A stretch of 64,000 bases of DNA from NCBI GenBank assembly GCA_029976065.1, contig JARKNV010000069.1, forward strand, positions 1 to 64,000. The letters run 5' to 3'. The notes under the pieces are model-generated. The model did no database searches. It saw only the letters and a program-made list of their open reading frames with translations, and was not told where the DNA came from. A program made the position numbers and the translations under genes. Shown piece by piece: positions 1 through 8,790 of this stretch; within the stretch, counting starts at the first letter, position 1, and each line of letters opens with the position of its first letter. This stretch comes from Selenomonadales bacterium. GTDB lineage: Bacteria; Bacillota; Negativicutes; Sporomusales; UBA7701.

Positions 1-327
1 GGGGTCGAAGGTGTTGACGGCTTTGATGAGGCCGATGGTGCCGATGCTGACGAGGTCTTCGATGCCGACCCCGGTGTTTTCGAATTTGCGGGCGATGTAG
101 ACGACGAGGCGGAGGTTGCGTTCGATGAAGACGCTTTTGACGGTTTTGTCGCCGCGCTGGAGGCGGCCGAGGAGGAAGTTTTCTTCGTCGTTGGAGAGCG
201 GCGGAGGCAGTATTTCGGTGCTGCCGACGTAGAAGATTTCGTCGGGTCCCAGCAGGCCGAGGGCCTGGAGGAGGGCGATGACGCGAAGCTTGACGGCTAG
301 TTTGACGATCGGCCAGGTTATGCGCAT
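1..327 (-). CDS. sigE: RNA polymerase sporulation sigma factor SigE (N-terminal part, runs off window)
   Basis: Only the first 109 codons are in the window; the gene continues past the left edge. The protein carries sigma-70 region 2 as found in pro-sigma-[18 protein letters not shown] followed by [18 protein letters not shown]. The first roughly 25 residues ([14 protein letters not shown]) form the hydrophobic or amphipathic stretch expected of the pro-sequence that SpoIIGA removes. I start at ATG 327, which has GAGGTGG just upstream and overlaps the end of spoIIGA by 10 bp, so the two are probably translationally coupled. SigE directs mother-cell transcription after asymmetric septation, which implies a spore-forming host. 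Confidence 0.95.
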   Translation of the reverse strand, partial: MRITWPIVKLAVKLRVIALLQALGLLGPDEIFYVGSTEILPPPLSNDEENFLLGRLQRGDKTVKSVFIERNLRLVVYIARKFENTGVGIEDLVSIGTIGLIKAVNTFDP

Positions 328-1229
328 ATGTTCGCCACCTCTTTGTTGTCGATTGCTTGCAGGAGGGCCGGGTGAAGCAGGGCGGCGTAGGCACCGCCGG
401 AGGAGAGGGCGCCGCTGTGGATGCCGATGACGGCGTCGTCGGCGGTGATGCTGCCGGTGGCGGTGAGGACGGTGAGGTTGTCGGGGCGGAAGGCGAGCAG
501 GAGGCCGGCGCCGCCGATGCCCCGGCAGGGGATGATGTGAACGCGGGCGAGCCAGTCGGGGTCGCCGCATTGGTCGAGGTTGGCGAGCCAGTCGGCGGGC
601 GGAGTGTGGGCGAGATAACGGCTGACCCGGCTGCCGAGGAGGTCGACGAGGGCGCTTTGTTCGGCGAGGACGACGGGCCGCCGGCCGCCGATGGTGTACA
701 GATGGTTGCCGGTGTCGAGGAGGGCGGTGAGCTTTGCCTGGCGGCCGGCGTATTCGAGGACGAGCGGCAGGAGGAGGCGGCGGCGGGTGAGGCCGCCGAG
801 GACGCGCCGCCAGACGAGGGCGACGAGGAGGAGGGCGAGGAGGCCGCCGGCGGCGAGGTGCCGCCAGGTGACGGCGGGCCACGTCCCCCCTCCCCCGCCG
901 GCGCCGAGGAGCAGCCAGCCGAGGATGGCGCCGCCGAGGAGGAGGGAGACGAGGTAGAAGCAGGCGGCGGCGAACAGGAAGGAGCGCAGGGTGCGGGGGC
1001 CGAGGGCGAGCCAGACGAGGACGGCAGAGGCGGCGAGCTTGGCGGCGGGGGCGTAGAGGGGGGCGGCGGCCGGGAAGAGGCCGCCGAGGGCGTAGATGGC
1101 GCCGAGAAGGGCGGCGGCGAGGAGCCGCCACGGTTGGGCGCGGAGGCCGGCCGCCCAGGCGGTGAGCAGGAGGATAAGCCCGTTCATGACGGTGTTTATG
1201 AGCAGCAGGATGTCGGCGTATACGTACAT
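318..1229 (-). CDS. spoIIGA: Sigma-E processing aspartic peptidase SpoIIGA
   Basis: This 303-residue protein has about five hydrophobic N-terminal segments (residues 1-145) and a cytosolic C-terminal domain with the aspartic protease motif DTGN at 172-175, the layout of SpoIIGA. In Bacillus this septal membrane protease dimerises and cleaves the pro-sequence of sigma-E after a signal from SpoIIR. The sigE start codon lies inside its last codons. A glycine run at residues 110-115 separates the last membrane helices. Its start has GGTGGG upstream of ATG 1229, about 90 nt downstream of a candidate long-spacer promoter. Confidence 0.95.
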   Translation of the reverse strand: MYVYADILLLINTVMNGLILLLTAWAAGLRAQPWRLLAAALLGAIYALGGLFPAAAPLYAPAAKLAASAVLVWLALGPRTLRSFLFAAACFYLVSLLLGGAILGWLLLGAGGGGGTWPAVTWRHLAAGGLLALLLVALVWRRVLGGLTRRRLLLPLVLEYAGRQAKLTALLDTGNHLYTIGGRRPVVLAEQSALVDLLGSRVSRYLAHTPPADWLANLDQCGDPDWLARVHIIPCRGIGGAGLLLAFRPDNLTVLTATGSITADDAVIGIHSGALSSGGAYAALLHPALLQAIDNKEVANICA

Positions 1230-1324
1230 TTTCCCACCGTCCCTCAGGTTTCCGCCGTAGCGGAAAAGGTTCCCAGGATATGCATTTCATAACAATTTAT
1301 GGCTGGGCCGCCACGGATATTCCT

Positions 1325-1357
1325 ATTATAGCAAGGCGGTTTTTAAAAAATTGTAAA
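1325..1357 (-). promoter_or_regulatory. Candidate spoIIG promoter with long spacer
   Basis: On the minus strand TTTACA (1352-1357) and TATAAT (1325-1330) are separated by 21 bp, about 95 bp before spoIIGA. The Bacillus spoIIG promoter is known for an extended spacer near 22 bp that makes it depend on Spo0A. A partial Spo0A-like box (TTGTCG) lies further upstream near 1376-1382. No expression evidence is available; this is pattern reading only. Confidence 0.45.
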
Positions 1358-1379
1358 TCGGTGGGGTATGGCGGGCGAC

Positions 1380-1413
1380 AAAATAAAAAGCTCACCGCGC
1401 ACTACGCGGTGAG
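1380..1413 (-). terminator. Rho-independent terminator of the GNAT gene
   Basis: A nine-base-pair stem CTCACCGCG/CGCGGTGAG (1391-1413) is followed on the minus strand by CTTTTTATTTT. It lies 38 bp past the stop of the acetyltransferase gene and separates it from the spoIIG promoter. Confidence 0.85.
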
Positions 1414-1450
1414 TCGGTGTTTTTTTGCGCCGGCGGCCGGGAAGGCGGCT

Positions 1451-1873
1451 TCAGTCGGTGAAGCCTTTTTCGCGCATGCGCTGCGGGCGGGCGAATTTGG
1501 CCATGCCTGTGAGCATTTTGGCGTAGCCGTTTTTGCGGTAGAAGTCTTCGACGCCGGGCATGGCGAACAGGATGGTGTCCATGCCTTCAAGCCCGGCGTG
1601 GAGCGTGTCGAGGATGAGGGTGCCGAGGCCGCCGGCGTGGCGCTCGGGGCGGACGGCGATGTCGTAGATGGCGGCTTCGTAGGCGCCGTCGGAGACGGCC
1701 CGGCCGAAGCCGATGAGTTCGCCGCCGTCGAAGACGAAGACGACGCGGTAGCTGTTTTCGAATGCGAGCCGCACCTGTTCTAAAGAATGCGAGGCCATGC
1801 GGACGCTGTCCATTATCGCGTAGACGGCGTCCCAGTCGATGCCTTGGCAGGTTTCCTGTATCCGGTAGGCCAT
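1451..1873 (-). CDS. GNAT family N-acetyltransferase
   Basis: The 140-residue protein has the GNAT fold signature: a central strand followed by IYDIAVRPERHAGGLGTLIL, a variant of the acetyl-CoA binding R/Q-x-x-G-x-G/A loop, and a C-terminal FYRKNGYAK strand. The substrate cannot be told from sequence. I start at ATG 1873, with TTGGAG about 10 nt upstream, rather than at a longer upstream ATG. The gene sits between ftsZ (upstream, separated by repeat copy 1) and the spoIIG operon, and has its own terminator. Confidence 0.8.
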   Translation of the reverse strand: MAYRIQETCQGIDWDAVYAIMDSVRMASHSLEQVRLAFENSYRVVFVFDGGELIGFGRAVSDGAYEAAIYDIAVRPERHAGGLGTLILDTLHAGLEGMDTILFAMPGVEDFYRKNGYAKMLTGMAKFARPQRMREKGFTD

Positions 1874-1935
1874 GCGAACCACACTCCAAGCTGTATCTAT
1901 ACGGGGCGTTCCGAGCATGCCCTATGAATGAATAC

Positions 1936-2109
1936 GGGTCGTTCAGAACCGTCCAGATGCAAGGCGGGCCGAGCATGCGCAGCGATGCGTATTCAAACGT
2001 ACGCTAGCTAGCACGCGCAGGACCAAGTGCGCAGTTCTAAGCGCCAAGGCGCTAAGAACTGCGGCCTGTCCTTGTCGGGTACGCCGCAGATGGCGGTTAT
2101 CAACGACCC
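1936..2109 (+). repeat. Dispersed palindromic repeat, copy 1 of 14 (long form)
   Basis: The outer arms GGGTCGTT/AACGACCC are complementary, and the next arm AACCG/CGGTT is also matched although other copies read AAGCC/GGCTT here. The family boxes CCAGATGCAAGGCG and CGCAGATGG and the core hairpin GCGTATTCAAACGTACGC are present. It is 174 bp long because of an extra hairpin near 2031-2065 (CGCAGTTCT...AGAACTGCG). It starts 7 bp past the ftsZ stop codon. Confidence 0.9.
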
Positions 2110-2116
2110 CAAATTA

Positions 2117-3154
2117 TCAGGACTTACGCATCCAGGTGGGAATTTCGAGGTCCCCCCGCTTAAACGGCTCGACAATGGCGTCGCCCTTGAGGCGGATGGT
2201 TTTGGCGTCGAAGCCGGTGGCGATTACGGTTACGCGGACTTGGTCGTCGTAGGTTTCGTCGATGACGGCGCCAAAGATGATGTTGGCTTCGGGGTCGGCG
2301 GCGCGGGCGATGATTTCGGCGGCTTCGTTGACTTCGAAGAGGCCGAGGCTGGCTCCGCCGGTGATGTTGAGGAGGACGCCCTTGGCGCCTTCGATGGAGG
2401 TTTCGAGGAGGGGGCTCTTGATGGCGGCTTCGGCGGCCGCCACGGCCCGGTTGTCGCCGCTGCCGACGCCGATGCCCATGAGGGCGGAGCCGGTTTCCTG
2501 CATGATGGTTTTTACGTCGGCGAAGTCGAGGTTGATGAGGCCGGGGACGGCGATGAGGTCGGAGATACCCTGGACGCCTTGACGGAGGACGTCGTCGGCG
2601 ATGCGGAAGGCTTCGACGATGGAGGTGCGTTTGTCGACGACCTGCATGAGGCGGTCGTTGGGGATGGTGATGAGGGTGTCGACGGCTTCTTTGAGTTTGG
2701 CGATGCCCCGCTCGGCCTGGCTCTGGCGGCGGCGTCCCTCGAAGCCGAAGGGGCGGGTGACGACGCCGACGGTGAGGGCGCCTACTTCTTTGGCGCATTC
2801 GGCGACGATGGGGGCGGCGCCGGTGCCTGTGCCGCCGCCCATGCCGGCGGTTATGAAGATCATGTCGGCGCCTTTGAGGGCTTTGAGGAGTTCTTCGCGG
2901 CTTTCCTGGGCCGCTTTTTCACCGACTTCGGGGTTGGCGCCCGCGCCGAGGCCTTTGGTCAGCTTTTCGCCGATCTGGATACGGTAGGGGGCCTGGGATA
3001 AGAGGAGCGCCTGGGCGTCGGTGTTGACGGAGATGAACTCCACTCCCTGCAGCCCGGCGGCGATCATGCGGTTTACGGCGTTGTTGCCGCCGCCGCCTAC
3101 ACCGATTACTTTTATCGCCGCGAATTGGTCTAAATCCATGTCGAATTCAAGCAT
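2117..3154 (-). CDS. ftsZ: Cell division protein FtsZ
   Basis: This 345-residue tubulin homologue begins [20 protein letters not shown], has the GTP-binding signature [10 protein letters not shown] near residue 105 and the T7-loop region [11 protein letters not shown]. It polymerises into the Z ring that recruits the divisome. The C-terminal tail is short and ends IPTWMRKS, which resembles the conserved peptide that binds FtsA. ATG 3154 gives the same N-terminus as Bacillus FtsZ; GGAGG lies 11 nt upstream, and a TTG 6 bp earlier is an alternative. It follows ftsA by 38 bp, so the two are very likely cotranscribed. Confidence 0.98.
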   Translation of the reverse strand: MLEFDMDLDQFAAIKVIGVGGGGNNAVNRMIAAGLQGVEFISVNTDAQALLLSQAPYRIQIGEKLTKGLGAGANPEVGEKAAQESREELLKALKGADMIFITAGMGGGTGTGAAPIVAECAKEVGALTVGVVTRPFGFEGRRRQSQAERGIAKLKEAVDTLITIPNDRLMQVVDKRTSIVEAFRIADDVLRQGVQGISDLIAVPGLINLDFADVKTIMQETGSALMGIGVGSGDNRAVAAAEAAIKSPLLETSIEGAKGVLLNITGGASLGLFEVNEAAEIIARAADPEANIIFGAVIDETYDDQVRVTVIATGFDAKTIRLKGDAIVEPFKRGDLEIPTWMRKS

Positions 3155-3192
3155 GAACAAAATTTCCTCCTTGTTACCTCCGAGTGTCGGGA

Positions 3193-4368
3193 CTATATGA
3201 GTTGCCTGAGCTTTTTGAAGAAGGACCGCACTGGTCCGCCGCCGGCTTTTTCGCCGAGGTCGAGGCGGGCGGCGTATTCTACCAAACCGTAGCTGGCGGT
3301 GTTGGCCGGATGGGAGTATTCGGCCGGGAGGCCGTCGCCCGGGGCGGCGAGCTTGACGGGACGGAGGAAGATTCTTTCCGTCCATTCGCCGACGCTGGGC
3401 AGGAGCGAGGAGCCGCCGGTGAGGAGGATTTTTTCCGCGCCGTAGCGGCTGATGGCCGGTTCGACGAAGGCGTGAAGCAGGGAGACGATTTCTTCGACCC
3501 GGCTTTCGACGATTTTATGGAGGAAGTCGTAGTCGACTTGTTTGTCGGTGGTGCCGAAGTCGTTGCAGTCGAGTACGACGTCGCGGCCGCTGAGGTCGCG
3601 GCCCAGTTTGGCATAGTAGCGCTTGATTTCTTCGCCGTGGAGTTTGCCGATTTCGAGGCCCTGCATGATGTCGGCGGTGATGTAGTCGCCGCCCAAGGGC
3701 ACGGAGGCCGAGAGGACTATTTTGCCCCCGCTGTAAAGGGCCAGATCGGTAAGGCCGGCGCCGATGTCCATGACGAGGCAGGAAGGGCCGTCGGCGAGGA
3801 CGGAGGCGCCTACGACGGCGTTGGCGAAGAAGGAGGCTACGGTGATGCCGCGGGGGGCGAGGGCAACGGTGATTTCGTCCGCCAGGGACCGGGGGAGGCT
3901 GACGATGTGGGTTTCGACTTCGAGGCGCTGGCCGCTTTTGCCGAGCGGCGCTTCAGCCACCGGTTTGCCGTCGAGCCAGTAGCCGATGGGCAGGACGTGG
4001 AGAATGCGCTGGTCGTCGTTGACGGCGACGACGGTGGCAGCCCCGCAGGCGCGCTCGATGTCGGCGCCTGTGACCATGCCCGCGGCCGGGACGACGCTGC
4101 CGATGCTGTTCTGGGAGACGATGTCGAGGCCGCCGAGACCGAGGTGGACCGGGGTCTGGGGAACGGCCGCGGCCATGACGGCGCAGTCGATGGCCGCGCG
4201 GATGGCGGCGGCCAGAGCGGCGGCGTCGGTGACGGCGCCTTTGGTGAAGCCGGCGCCGGGCACGGTACCGCTGCCGCGGACGCGGGTGTGGCCATTGTCC
4301 GTGGTGGCGGCCAGCACTTTTACAGCACTGGTACCAATATCAACCCCTAGTATGTACTTGCCGGTCAT
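3193..4368 (-). CDS. ftsA: Cell division protein FtsA
   Basis: The 391-residue actin-like ATPase has phosphate-binding motifs [11 protein letters not shown] at the N-terminus, [14 protein letters not shown] in the middle and [11 protein letters not shown] near the C-terminus, with a SHS2 insertion between the first two. The last residues ([11 protein letters not shown]) form the amphipathic helix that tethers FtsZ filaments to the membrane. It is directly upstream of ftsZ and begins a transcription unit behind a 170-bp gap and repeat copy 2. Confidence 0.97.
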   Translation of the reverse strand: MTGKYILGVDIGTSAVKVLAATTDNGHTRVRGSGTVPGAGFTKGAVTDAAALAAAIRAAIDCAVMAAAVPQTPVHLGLGGLDIVSQNSIGSVVPAAGMVTGADIERACGAATVVAVNDDQRILHVLPIGYWLDGKPVAEAPLGKSGQRLEVETHIVSLPRSLADEITVALAPRGITVASFFANAVVGASVLADGPSCLVMDIGAGLTDLALYSGGKIVLSASVPLGGDYITADIMQGLEIGKLHGEEIKRYYAKLGRDLSGRDVVLDCNDFGTTDKQVDYDFLHKIVESRVEEIVSLLHAFVEPAISRYGAEKILLTGGSSLLPSVGEWTERIFLRPVKLAAPGDGLPAEYSHPANTASYGLVEYAARLDLGEKAGGGPVRSFFKKLRQLI

Positions 4369-4389
4369 ACCCGTCCCTCTGTAGCATAT

Positions 4390-4418
4390 ATTGTGGTTCT
4401 CTTTCAGTTATGTTTCAA
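4390..4418 (-). promoter_or_regulatory. Candidate ftsAZ promoter
   Basis: On the minus strand TTGAAA (4413-4418) and CACAAT (4390-4395) are 17 bp apart, about 20 bp before the ftsA start codon. The -35 is good and the -10 is only 4 of 6. The 4420-4540 stretch upstream is AT-rich with an oligo-A run, but I see no terminator or gene in it. Confidence 0.4.
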
Positions 4419-4540
4419 CATGTTTAGCATTTTCCCTTTTTTGGGCAAAAAAAAATTGTAAACTTGTTCACAGATTATGAAAATATACGCTCCCTCTCCC
4501 CTGCCCTATTCCCTCTCCTACGTCTTCTTTATCTGCGAGC

Positions 4541-4662
4541 GGGCGTTCAGAAGCCCCCAGATGCTAGGCACGACGAGGCTTGCGAGCGACGCGTACTCGG
4601 CACGTACGCTAGCAAGCAAACGAGTCATAACAACGCAGATGGGGGCTTATGGACGGACGCCC
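4541..4662 (+). repeat. Dispersed palindromic repeat, copy 2 of 14
   Basis: Outer arms are GGGCGT/ACGCCC, then AAGCCCCCA/TGGGGGCTT. The inner boxes CCAGATGCTAGGC, GCGTACTCGGCACGTACGC and CGCAGATGG are conserved. The last base coincides with the first base of the stop codon of the DUF1290 gene, so the element directly abuts the coding region. Confidence 0.92.
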
Positions 4663-4991
4663 TATTTTTTGAGAAAATACCGACGAATGATGGCGAGGTT
4701 TTGGAAGATACGGAGCCCGAACGCCAGCAGGGCGACGTAATAAAGGTCGATGCCGAGGCGTTCGCCGACGTAGACGAGGCCGGCGGCGAGGAGGGCGTTG
4801 GTGAAGAAGCCGGTGATGAAGACGGTGTTGTCGAATTTTTCTTCGATGCCGGCGCGCAGGCCGCCGAAGACGGAGTCCAGGGAGGCGAGGAGGGCGACGG
4901 ACATGAATTTGGCGTAGGCGATGGGGACGCTGATGGGGAAGGCGATGCCGATGATGATGCCGATCAGGAGGCCGGCGATTGGCAGGATCAT
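4662..4991 (-). CDS. Small basic membrane protein, DUF1290 family
   Basis: The 109-residue protein has hydrophobic segments at about residues 1-35, 53-77 and 82-97 and a basic C-terminus (RRYFLKK). It matches the DUF1290 small basic protein family, which is found beside DUF881 and ftsQ in sporulating Firmicutes and has no assigned function. It overlaps the DUF881 gene by 4 bp. Its stop codon touches repeat copy 2. Confidence 0.85.
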   Translation of the reverse strand: MILPIAGLLIGIIIGIAFPISVPIAYAKFMSVALLASLDSVFGGLRAGIEEKFDNTVFITGFFTNALLAAGLVYVGERLGIDLYYVALLAFGLRIFQNLAIIRRYFLKK

Positions 4992-5683
4992 TTTTTGGCC
5001 TCCTCCTCAGCCGGCTTGGCGTATTGGAAGGTGAAGGCGCCTTTGTAGGCCGGTATTTTTACGAGGTCCTGGCGCTTGACGGTGACCTGGATGCCCCAGA
5101 ACTGGAGGGTTTCGATGACGCCGCCCCGCAGCTTGAGGGCGCTTTCGAGGGTTTGCTGATCGCCGATTACGCTGATTTCGTAGGGAGGCGAGTAGCGGGC
5201 GTTGTTGACGGAGAGGGTGGGTCCGGCGCAGCGGATTTCGGAGGTGGCGACGAGGCGCTGGCCGTTGATGGAGATGGCTTCGGCGCCGGCGGCCCTTAGT
5301 TCGTTGATGACTTTGAGGATGTCGTCGTCGTGGATGAGGTAGAGGTTGGGGTTTTCGCCCGGTTTGGTGGGGCGTTTGCTGTCGTCGATGGTGACGACGA
5401 CGCCGGGGCCCTGCAACGGCACGAGCCCGGCTCCCATTTTGACGCTTTCGAGTTCGCGGGTGTAGGTCTCGCTCCTAGACGCGTTGCGCAGGGCGTAGAC
5501 TTCGCTGAGGAGGGCGTCCCGTTCTTTTTCGACTTTGCCGAGCTGCTGGGAGAGGTCTTCGACACGCTGGTAGGGCACGGAGGCCTTGACGTCCTGGGTG
5601 GTGCGGAACTGGACGGCAAGCATGATGCCCAGGACGACGCACACCGCGGCTATGGCTACCTGACCCTGTCTGATGGGCAGCAA
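4988..5683 (-). CDS. DUF881 family protein
   Basis: The 231-residue protein has one N-terminal membrane helix (residues 7-25), a predicted coiled coil (roughly 38-75) and a C-terminal alpha/beta domain containing VVTIDDSKRP and AEAISINGQRLVA, typical of DUF881. It is probably anchored outside the cytoplasmic membrane and may work with the division machinery, judging only from its position between ftsQ and ftsA. It starts with TTG at 5683, supported by TAGGAG ten bases upstream. It lies 12 bp after ftsQ. Confidence 0.85.
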   Translation of the reverse strand: MLPIRQGQVAIAAVCVVLGIMLAVQFRTTQDVKASVPYQRVEDLSQQLGKVEKERDALLSEVYALRNASRSETYTRELESVKMGAGLVPLQGPGVVVTIDDSKRPTKPGENPNLYLIHDDDILKVINELRAAGAEAISINGQRLVATSEIRCAGPTLSVNNARYSPPYEISVIGDQQTLESALKLRGGVIETLQFWGIQVTVKRQDLVKIPAYKGAFTFQYAKPAEEEAKK

Positions 5684-5695
5684 TTTGCTTCACTC

Positions 5696-6460
5696 CTAAC
5701 GCGAGGACTGCCGGAATTTGATGTATGGCGAGGCGTAATTGAGGTCGATGTATTCGATCGCGCCTTTTTTGGTGCCGATTTCCTTGAGGATGTCGGCGGT
5801 GAATTTGGCTTTTTCGGGAAGGCGGTCGGGGGGGCCGAGGCGGATGGTGACGGCCTGGACGGTGTAGGCGACGAGGTCGCCGGCCGATTTGATGTTGATT
5901 TCGGAGAGTTGGCCGAGGGTGGCTTCGTCAAGTTCGCCGAGGTAGGCGAGGACGTTTTGGACGGTCTGGGTGTCGATTTGGTCGCCGATGTAGACGTTGC
6001 CGAGCCGCGCGCCGGTGATGATGGGGACGTCGACTTTTTTGATGCTTTTGACGGCCGCCATTACGACGCCCTGGGCGTCGAGCTGGACGAAGCCGTAGGA
6101 GCAGGCGATCCAGGCGACGGGCTGGCGTTCGGAGACGGCGATGACGATGGTGGCGGGGAACTGCCGGGTGACTTCGGCTTCGCCGATCCTGAGGTCGCGA
6201 AGAAGCCTGGTTGTGATGGTGGCGGTGTTGAGGCGGAAGATGTTGATTTCGGAGGGAATGCCGGCGATCGAGTAAATGTCTTCCTGGGAGATGTATTTGT
6301 TGCCTTCGACGACGACGGCGCCAACGGCGAAGAAGCCGGAGTTGACGAAGAGAAAGGCGGCGACGATGACGGCAAGGGCAAGCAGCAGCAGGGCCAGGTT
6401 TTTCCGGGGCGGCTTACGCCCGGGGGTTTGCTCGGGTTGGCCCTCTTCCCATGTTTTCAT
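5696..6460 (-). CDS. ftsQ: Cell division protein FtsQ/DivIB
   Basis: The 254-residue protein has a short charged cytosolic tail, one membrane helix (residues 21-40) and a POTRA domain starting FAVGAVVVEGNKYISQEDI, followed by the beta domain (RQPVAWIACSYGFVQLDAQG). This is the architecture of FtsQ/DivIB, which bridges FtsL/FtsB and the septal synthase. It is the first gene after the inserted arsenic operon and has a promoter-like region with an iron-box-like palindrome upstream. Confidence 0.93.
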   Translation of the reverse strand: MKTWEEGQPEQTPGRKPPRKNLALLLLALAVIVAAFLFVNSGFFAVGAVVVEGNKYISQEDIYSIAGIPSEINIFRLNTATITTRLLRDLRIGEAEVTRQFPATIVIAVSERQPVAWIACSYGFVQLDAQGVVMAAVKSIKKVDVPIITGARLGNVYIGDQIDTQTVQNVLAYLGELDEATLGQLSEINIKSAGDLVAYTVQAVTIRLGPPDRLPEKAKFTADILKEIGTKKGAIEYIDLNYASPYIKFRQSSR

Positions 6461-6539
6461 GCAATCCTCTCCCGGGTAAGGGTTTAGCTCCGAATGGTTC
6501 TGACGAATAGTTTACCATAAGTTCAGGATGATTACTATC

Positions 6540-6563
6540 ATTATAATTTAGATAATGATTATC
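6540..6563 (-). promoter_or_regulatory. Candidate ftsQ promoter overlapped by a Fur-box-like palindrome
   Basis: TATAAT lies on the minus strand at 6540-6545, about 80 bp before ftsQ. Immediately upstream is GATAATGATTATC (6551-6563), a near match to the Fur consensus half-pair, flanked by a second ATTACTATCATTA motif (6531-6543). No good -35 hexamer is visible. The site lies in the 293-bp gap between the Fe-S protein gene and ftsQ. Confidence 0.4.
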
Positions 6564-6689
6564 GCTTATTGCGCGCCGGCGGGCGTTTTGCCGCGGGAGT
6601 TCGCGGAGCTTCTCTGTTTATTGTAACACCGCCGCGCAGCTCCAACAATATCATTATTGCCAATATTGCCCATGAGGGCGCGGACACGG

Positions 6690-6723
6690 CAGAGGAAGAT
6701 GCAGTAGCCGGCATCTTCCTCTG
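6690..6723. other. Long perfect hairpin downstream of the arsenic operon
   Basis: CAGAGGAAGATGC and GCATCTTCCTCTG are perfect complements around an 8-nt loop, 30 bp past the stop of the Fe-S protein gene. There is no T-run on the minus strand, so it is an unconventional terminator or a 3' stabiliser at best. Confidence 0.6.
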
Positions 6724-6753
6724 GTCTGGACGTGATATGCGGGTTTTAAGGCG

Positions 6754-7488
6754 TCAGCCCTTGGCGGGGCAGACGGCGCGGCATTGCCAGCATTTGACGA
6801 GGTTGTGGCCGCGGGGCGATTTGGTGGCGAGGTTGGCGCGGCATTTGAGTTGTTCGACGGACCGGCTGCCGTCGAGCGCCCCGACGGGGCAGGCGTCCAG
6901 GCACAGCCGGCAGGCGGGCGGGCAGAGGCTGGCGAGGGGGGCCGGCGAGGCGGGGGGCGTGGCGGTCCGGACGGAGAGGAGCGCGGGCGGGCACGGGCCG
7001 GCGATGGATTCGGGCGGCGCGAACGCCGCGTCGGTGAGGATGGAGACCAGTTCGACCCGGTTGCCGTATTTGGGGGTAATGAGGAGGGCGTTTTTGCCGA
7101 TGGCGCCGAGGCCGGCTTTGACGGCGGCGTGGCGGTGGGAAAGGATGCCCATGCCGCGCTTGCGGTCTTCCTCCCAGTGGAAGTAGGGGTCGTCAGCCGG
7201 CACGGGCAGGGCGGTGAAGCCTTGTTCCTCGATGAAGACGGCGACGTCGCGGGCGAGTTCGTCGAGGTGCTTGACGTTGCTGGTGTGGTGGGCGGTGTAG
7301 ACGACCTGGTTGGCCGAGGCCACGGCGCCGGCGGGAATGGCCCGCGCGAGGACGACGACGCCCCTGGCCTGCGGCATGAGGTCTTGGGGGCGGAAGCCCG
7401 CCGGCGCGTCGCCGAAGTCGCCGGCGGCGGCGAAGCCGACAAGGTTGGCGCCGCGCGCCAGGGCATAATCGGCAATCATTTTTTGCAT
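6754..7488 (-). CDS. 4Fe-4S protein of the QueG-like (COG1600) family
   Basis: The 244-residue protein resembles the cobalamin-dependent epoxyqueuosine reductase family in its central part (GAIGKNALLITPKYGNRVEL) and carries a ferredoxin-like cluster near the C-terminus, CPPACRLCLDACPVGALDG plus CWQCRAVCP. It lacks the HEAT domain of full-length QueG and is shorter. It is the last gene of the arsenic operon, 23 bp after arsM, so a redox role in arsenic metabolism is possible but unproven. Confidence 0.75.
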   Translation of the reverse strand: MQKMIADYALARGANLVGFAAAGDFGDAPAGFRPQDLMPQARGVVVLARAIPAGAVASANQVVYTAHHTSNVKHLDELARDVAVFIEEQGFTALPVPADDPYFHWEEDRKRGMGILSHRHAAVKAGLGAIGKNALLITPKYGNRVELVSILTDAAFAPPESIAGPCPPALLSVRTATPPASPAPLASLCPPACRLCLDACPVGALDGSRSVEQLKCRANLATKSPRGHNLVKCWQCRAVCPAKG

Positions 7489-7511
7489 GCTTTTTCCCTC
7501 CCGGATAGGCG

Positions 7512-8774
7512 CTATTCGCTTTTTCCGCTCCGCTGGCGCAGGGGCAGCCGCAGGGCGACGGCCGAGGCGCAGCAGCAGGTGCTGACGGCCGGGCTGGCGA
7601 GGATGGCGGCCGGCACGTCCCGGCGGTCGACGGGTTTGAAGCCGCGCTTGGCGAAGTAGTCGGCCGCGGTGTTCGTGAACAGGTAGGCGACGGCGCTGCC
7701 GGCCGCTTCGGCCTGCGCGGCGGCCTGGTCCAGCAGGGCCGAGGCGACGCCGGCTTTGCGCAGGCCGGGAGCGACGGCCAGCGACCGGATGAGGGCGGCG
7801 GCGGCGTGGTATTCGTTGCCGATGACGCCGATGACGCCGTTTTTGTCGGCGACGAGGAAGCGGTCGAGGCCGGCGGCGATTTCGACGGCGGCGAGGCCGG
7901 AGGCGGCCAGCAACGCTTCGATGGCCGGAAGGTCGCCGGGGCGGGCGGGACGGATGACGTAGTCCCGGCCCTGTTGGAGGCGGCGGGCGGGTTTTTTGGC
8001 CCGAATGAAGGCGCTGACGAGGCTGCCGTTATATTCGGCGAGCTGGGCCGGGGTCGCCCCGGGGACGATTTTCTGCGCTGACGGGCCGGTGAGGTCGTAA
8101 ACTCTGGTGACGATGATTTCAATATCCCCGAAGCCGGCGGCGGCGAGTTTGGCGGTGTATTCTTCGTCGGTCAGGGCGCCGGCGACGCAGCCCGCCCACG
8201 CGAGGAGGTTCGTGCGGAGCGCTTCGGGGAGGGGCTTGGTGGCGACGATGTCGGATACGGCGACGCGGCCGCCGGGCCGCAGGACGCGAAAGATTTCGGC
8301 GAAGACTTTGTCTTTGTCGGCGGAGAGGTTGATGACGCAGTTGGAGATGACGACGTCGACGGCGGCGGCCGGCAGGGGGATGTCCTCGATATGGCCTTTG
8401 AGAAATTCGGCGTTGGCGAGACCGGCTTTGGCTTTGTTGGCATTGGCCTCGGCAAGCATTTCGTCCGTCATGTCGAGGCCGTAGGCTTTGCCGGACGGCC
8501 CCACCCGCTTGGCGGAGAGCAGCACGTCGAGGCCGGCGCCGCTGCCGAGGTCGAGGACGGTTTCGCCGGCGTACAGGCTGCCGAGGGCGGTGGGGTTGCC
8601 GCAGCCGAGGGAAGTGGCGAGGAGGTTTGCCGGCAGGCCGGCGATTTCTTCGGCGGTGTAGAGGTTGCCGGTTATCGCCCGGGTGGCGTCGCGGCTGTCG
8701 CCGCAGCAGCCGGCTTTTGTCGTGATTGCCTGGGCGTATTTTTGCCGTACTTGTTCGCGGATGTCATCGGTCAT
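7512..8774 (-). CDS. arsM: Arsenite methyltransferase fused to an ArsN2-type acetyltransferase domain
   Basis: Residues 1-258 are a SAM methyltransferase with [14 protein letters not shown] and the arsenite-binding cysteines of ArsM: C23/C24, C58, C146 and C196, the last two 50 residues apart as in characterised ArsM. Residues 272-420 form a GNAT domain ([20 protein letters not shown]) ending in STCCCASA, like ArsN2 proteins of arsenic operons. ArsM transfers methyl groups from SAM to As(III), giving methylated arsenicals. The fusion and the permease upstream suggest methylation coupled to export. It lies 16 bp after the permease gene. Confidence 0.9.
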   Translation of the reverse strand: MTDDIREQVRQKYAQAITTKAGCCGDSRDATRAITGNLYTAEEIAGLPANLLATSLGCGNPTALGSLYAGETVLDLGSGAGLDVLLSAKRVGPSGKAYGLDMTDEMLAEANANKAKAGLANAEFLKGHIEDIPLPAAAVDVVISNCVINLSADKDKVFAEIFRVLRPGGRVAVSDIVATKPLPEALRTNLLAWAGCVAGALTDEEYTAKLAAAGFGDIEIIVTRVYDLTGPSAQKIVPGATPAQLAEYNGSLVSAFIRAKKPARRLQQGRDYVIRPARPGDLPAIEALLAASGLAAVEIAAGLDRFLVADKNGVIGVIGNEYHAAAALIRSLAVAPGLRKAGVASALLDQAAAQAEAAGSAVAYLFTNTAADYFAKRGFKPVDRRDVPAAILASPAVSTCCCASAVALRLPLRQRSGKSE

Positions 8775-8790
8775 TATTGTTTCCCTCCTG

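Noticed and set aside
2117..3385. An N-terminally extended FtsZ starting at 3385.
   Set aside because: The extension covers the end of ftsA and the intergenic ribosome binding site; the MLEF start at 3154 matches other FtsZ proteins.
6551..6563. Fur box assigned to a plus-strand gene starting near 6569.
   Set aside because: The plus-strand frame there is a shadow of the Fe-S protein gene; the only real gene downstream of the site is ftsQ on the minus strand.
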